A stretch of DNA of 6,082 nt, from positions 1 through 6,082 of the forward strand of contig JAUNAE010000075.1 of NCBI GenBank assembly GCA_030527765.1. Direction: 5' to 3'. The position numbers and the translations under genes are program-made. Below the pieces are notes generated by a model. It was not told the DNA's origin. It searched no databases and was given only the letters and a program-made list of their open reading frames with translations. Shown here piece after piece: positions 5,192-6,082 of this stretch; position 1 is the first letter of the stretch; every line of letters starts with the position of its first letter. The stretch comes from Eubacteriales bacterium (GTDB lineage Bacteria; Bacillota_A; Clostridia; Lachnospirales; Lachnospiraceae).

Positions 5192-6082
5192 GTGAAGAGA
5201 AAAGTTTTTGCAGTGTGTGATATTGAGAAGGAGTATGCCCTGCGTCTTATGAATTATCTCAGTCAGAGACATAACATTCCCTTTGAAATACAGGTGTTTA
5301 CAACTGTAGAGAGCCTGGGAGAATATACAAAAAATCATGAAATCGAGCTGCTTCTCATCTCGGATCAGGCGATGGTGAGAGAAGTGCGGGAAATGAAAAT
5401 CAAAAAGATCATTCTCTTATCGGAAGGAGAAATGCTTCCTGAGGGTATGCAATATCCGATGGTGTACAAGTATCAATCCACCGGCAGTATGCTTCGGGAG
5501 GTTATGAGTTATTACGGAGAAGATACGTCCGGTCAGACACAGGGAACGGTGTCATGGAAGAATAAGACGCGGTTTATTGGCGTTTATTCCCCGATCCACA
5601 GATGTCTGAAGACATCCATTGCTCTTGCCATGGGACAGCTTTCTGCTGTGAGAGCACCGACTTTGTTTTTGACAATGGATGAGTATGCGGGACTTGAAGA
5701 GTGGAGAGGAGAGCCGTTCGGTGCCAATCTGACCGATCTTCTGTACTATGCTAAGCAAAAAGATTCCGGGTTGATTCATCGTATGAATGGAATGATTTTT
5801 TCTGTGAATCAGCTGGACATGATACCGCCGGTCAAAACACCCTGGGATCTTAGAAGTGTACAGTGGGAAGACTGGGAAGTTCTTTTCAGAGAAATCTCAG
5901 AAGGGAGCAATTACGAGACGGTGATTCTGGATATGGGAAGTGAAGTGGATGATCTTTACTCTTTGTTGAAACTTTGTGATCTGATTTATATGCCGGTTCT
6001 TGGAGATGCCATGTCAGAGGCAAAAATCAGACAGTATGAGAAACTTCTGACGGAACTGCATGCTGACGAAGTAATAGAAAAA
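5192..6082 (+). CDS. CpaE/TadZ-like pilus assembly protein, partial (3' end missing)
   Basis: The first 297 codons of a protein that runs past the window end. GTG at 5192 is chosen because GGAGG (5181-5185) precedes it by 6 bases. Residues 1-105 resemble a response-regulator receiver fold: an acidic start (VCDIEKE, 8-14), LLLISD (53-58) and a late lysine region (VYKYQSTGSMLREVM, 91-105). From about 125 a MinD/ParA-like domain follows. Its P-loop is degenerate: YSPIHRCLKTS (132-142) keeps K140-T141 but has lost the glycines of GGxGKT. A Walker-B-like strand is seen at YETVILDMG (241-249). The stretches LTDLLYYAK (180-188) and WDLRSVQWEDW (218-228) match what I remember of Lachnospiraceae proteins related to CpaE/TadZ, which place Tad pilus or Flp-type secretion machinery in the cell. 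It is probably the first gene of an operon, but no other tad gene is in view. A generic ParA-like regulator is the alternative. Confidence 0.75.
   Translation, partial: MKRKVFAVCDIEKEYALRLMNYLSQRHNIPFEIQVFTTVESLGEYTKNHEIELLLISDQAMVREVREMKIKKIILLSEGEMLPEGMQYPMVYKYQSTGSMLREVMSYYGEDTSGQTQGTVSWKNKTRFIGVYSPIHRCLKTSIALAMGQLSAVRAPTLFLTMDEYAGLEEWRGEPFGANLTDLLYYAKQKDSGLIHRMNGMIFSVNQLDMIPPVKTPWDLRSVQWEDWEVLFREISEGSNYETVILDMGSEVDDLYSLLKLCDLIYMPVLGDAMSEAKIRQYEKLLTELHADEVIEK

Noticed and set aside
1..6082. CRISPR array, tRNA, rRNA, insertion sequence or phage attachment site
   Set aside because: No regularly spaced repeats, tRNA-like cloverleaf, transposase or long terminal repeats were seen on either strand.

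Overview
The window looks like a chromosomal segment from a low-to-mid GC, Gram-positive anaerobe of the Clostridia, most likely family Lachnospiraceae (gut genera such as Blautia, Dorea or Roseburia). The reasons are the strong AGGAGG-type ribosome binding sites, a ScrB-type GH32 enzyme, a small DUF6110-like protein beside a P-type ATPase, and a degenerate CpaE/TadZ-like protein of a kind I associate with this family. This placement is from memory of protein families, not from a search.

Layout. (1) Positions 1-117 (minus) hold the first 39 codons of a secreted protein with a clear signal peptide. (2) Positions 118-444 are a divergent intergenic region with tentative promoters in both directions and a short ORF (350-448) that overlaps the next start codon as ATGA. 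(3) Positions 445-1923 (plus) encode a complete cytoplasmic GH32 sucrose-6-phosphate hydrolase. (4) Positions 1924-2199 hold a good promoter (2038-2066), a leader hairpin and a second short ORF that again overlaps the next start as ATGA. (5) Positions 2200-4795 form a three-gene metal-transport-like cluster: a 96-residue single-span protein, a 691-residue P1B-type ATPase and a 32-residue single-span peptide. A terminator-like hairpin lies between the first two genes and a strong terminator (4804-4842) closes the cluster. (6) Positions 4843-5191 are a 349-base intergenic region with one promoter and several inverted repeats. (7) From 5192 (GTG) to the window end runs the first 297 codons of a receiver-like/MinD-like fusion resembling Tad-pilus CpaE/TadZ proteins.

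How the parts work together. The sucrose hydrolase would split phosphorylated sucrose delivered by a PTS, but no transporter, fructokinase or regulator is in view. The three-gene cluster is the most interesting part. Its ATPase keeps all the catalytic P-type motifs, but the metal-selecting CPx motif reads S-C-A, the nucleotide-domain HP pair reads H-S, and the N-terminal metal-binding-like domain has no CxxC. Two tiny single-span proteins flank it. The ion it moves cannot be told from sequence alone. The final gene is probably the start of a pilus/secretion operon that continues past the window.
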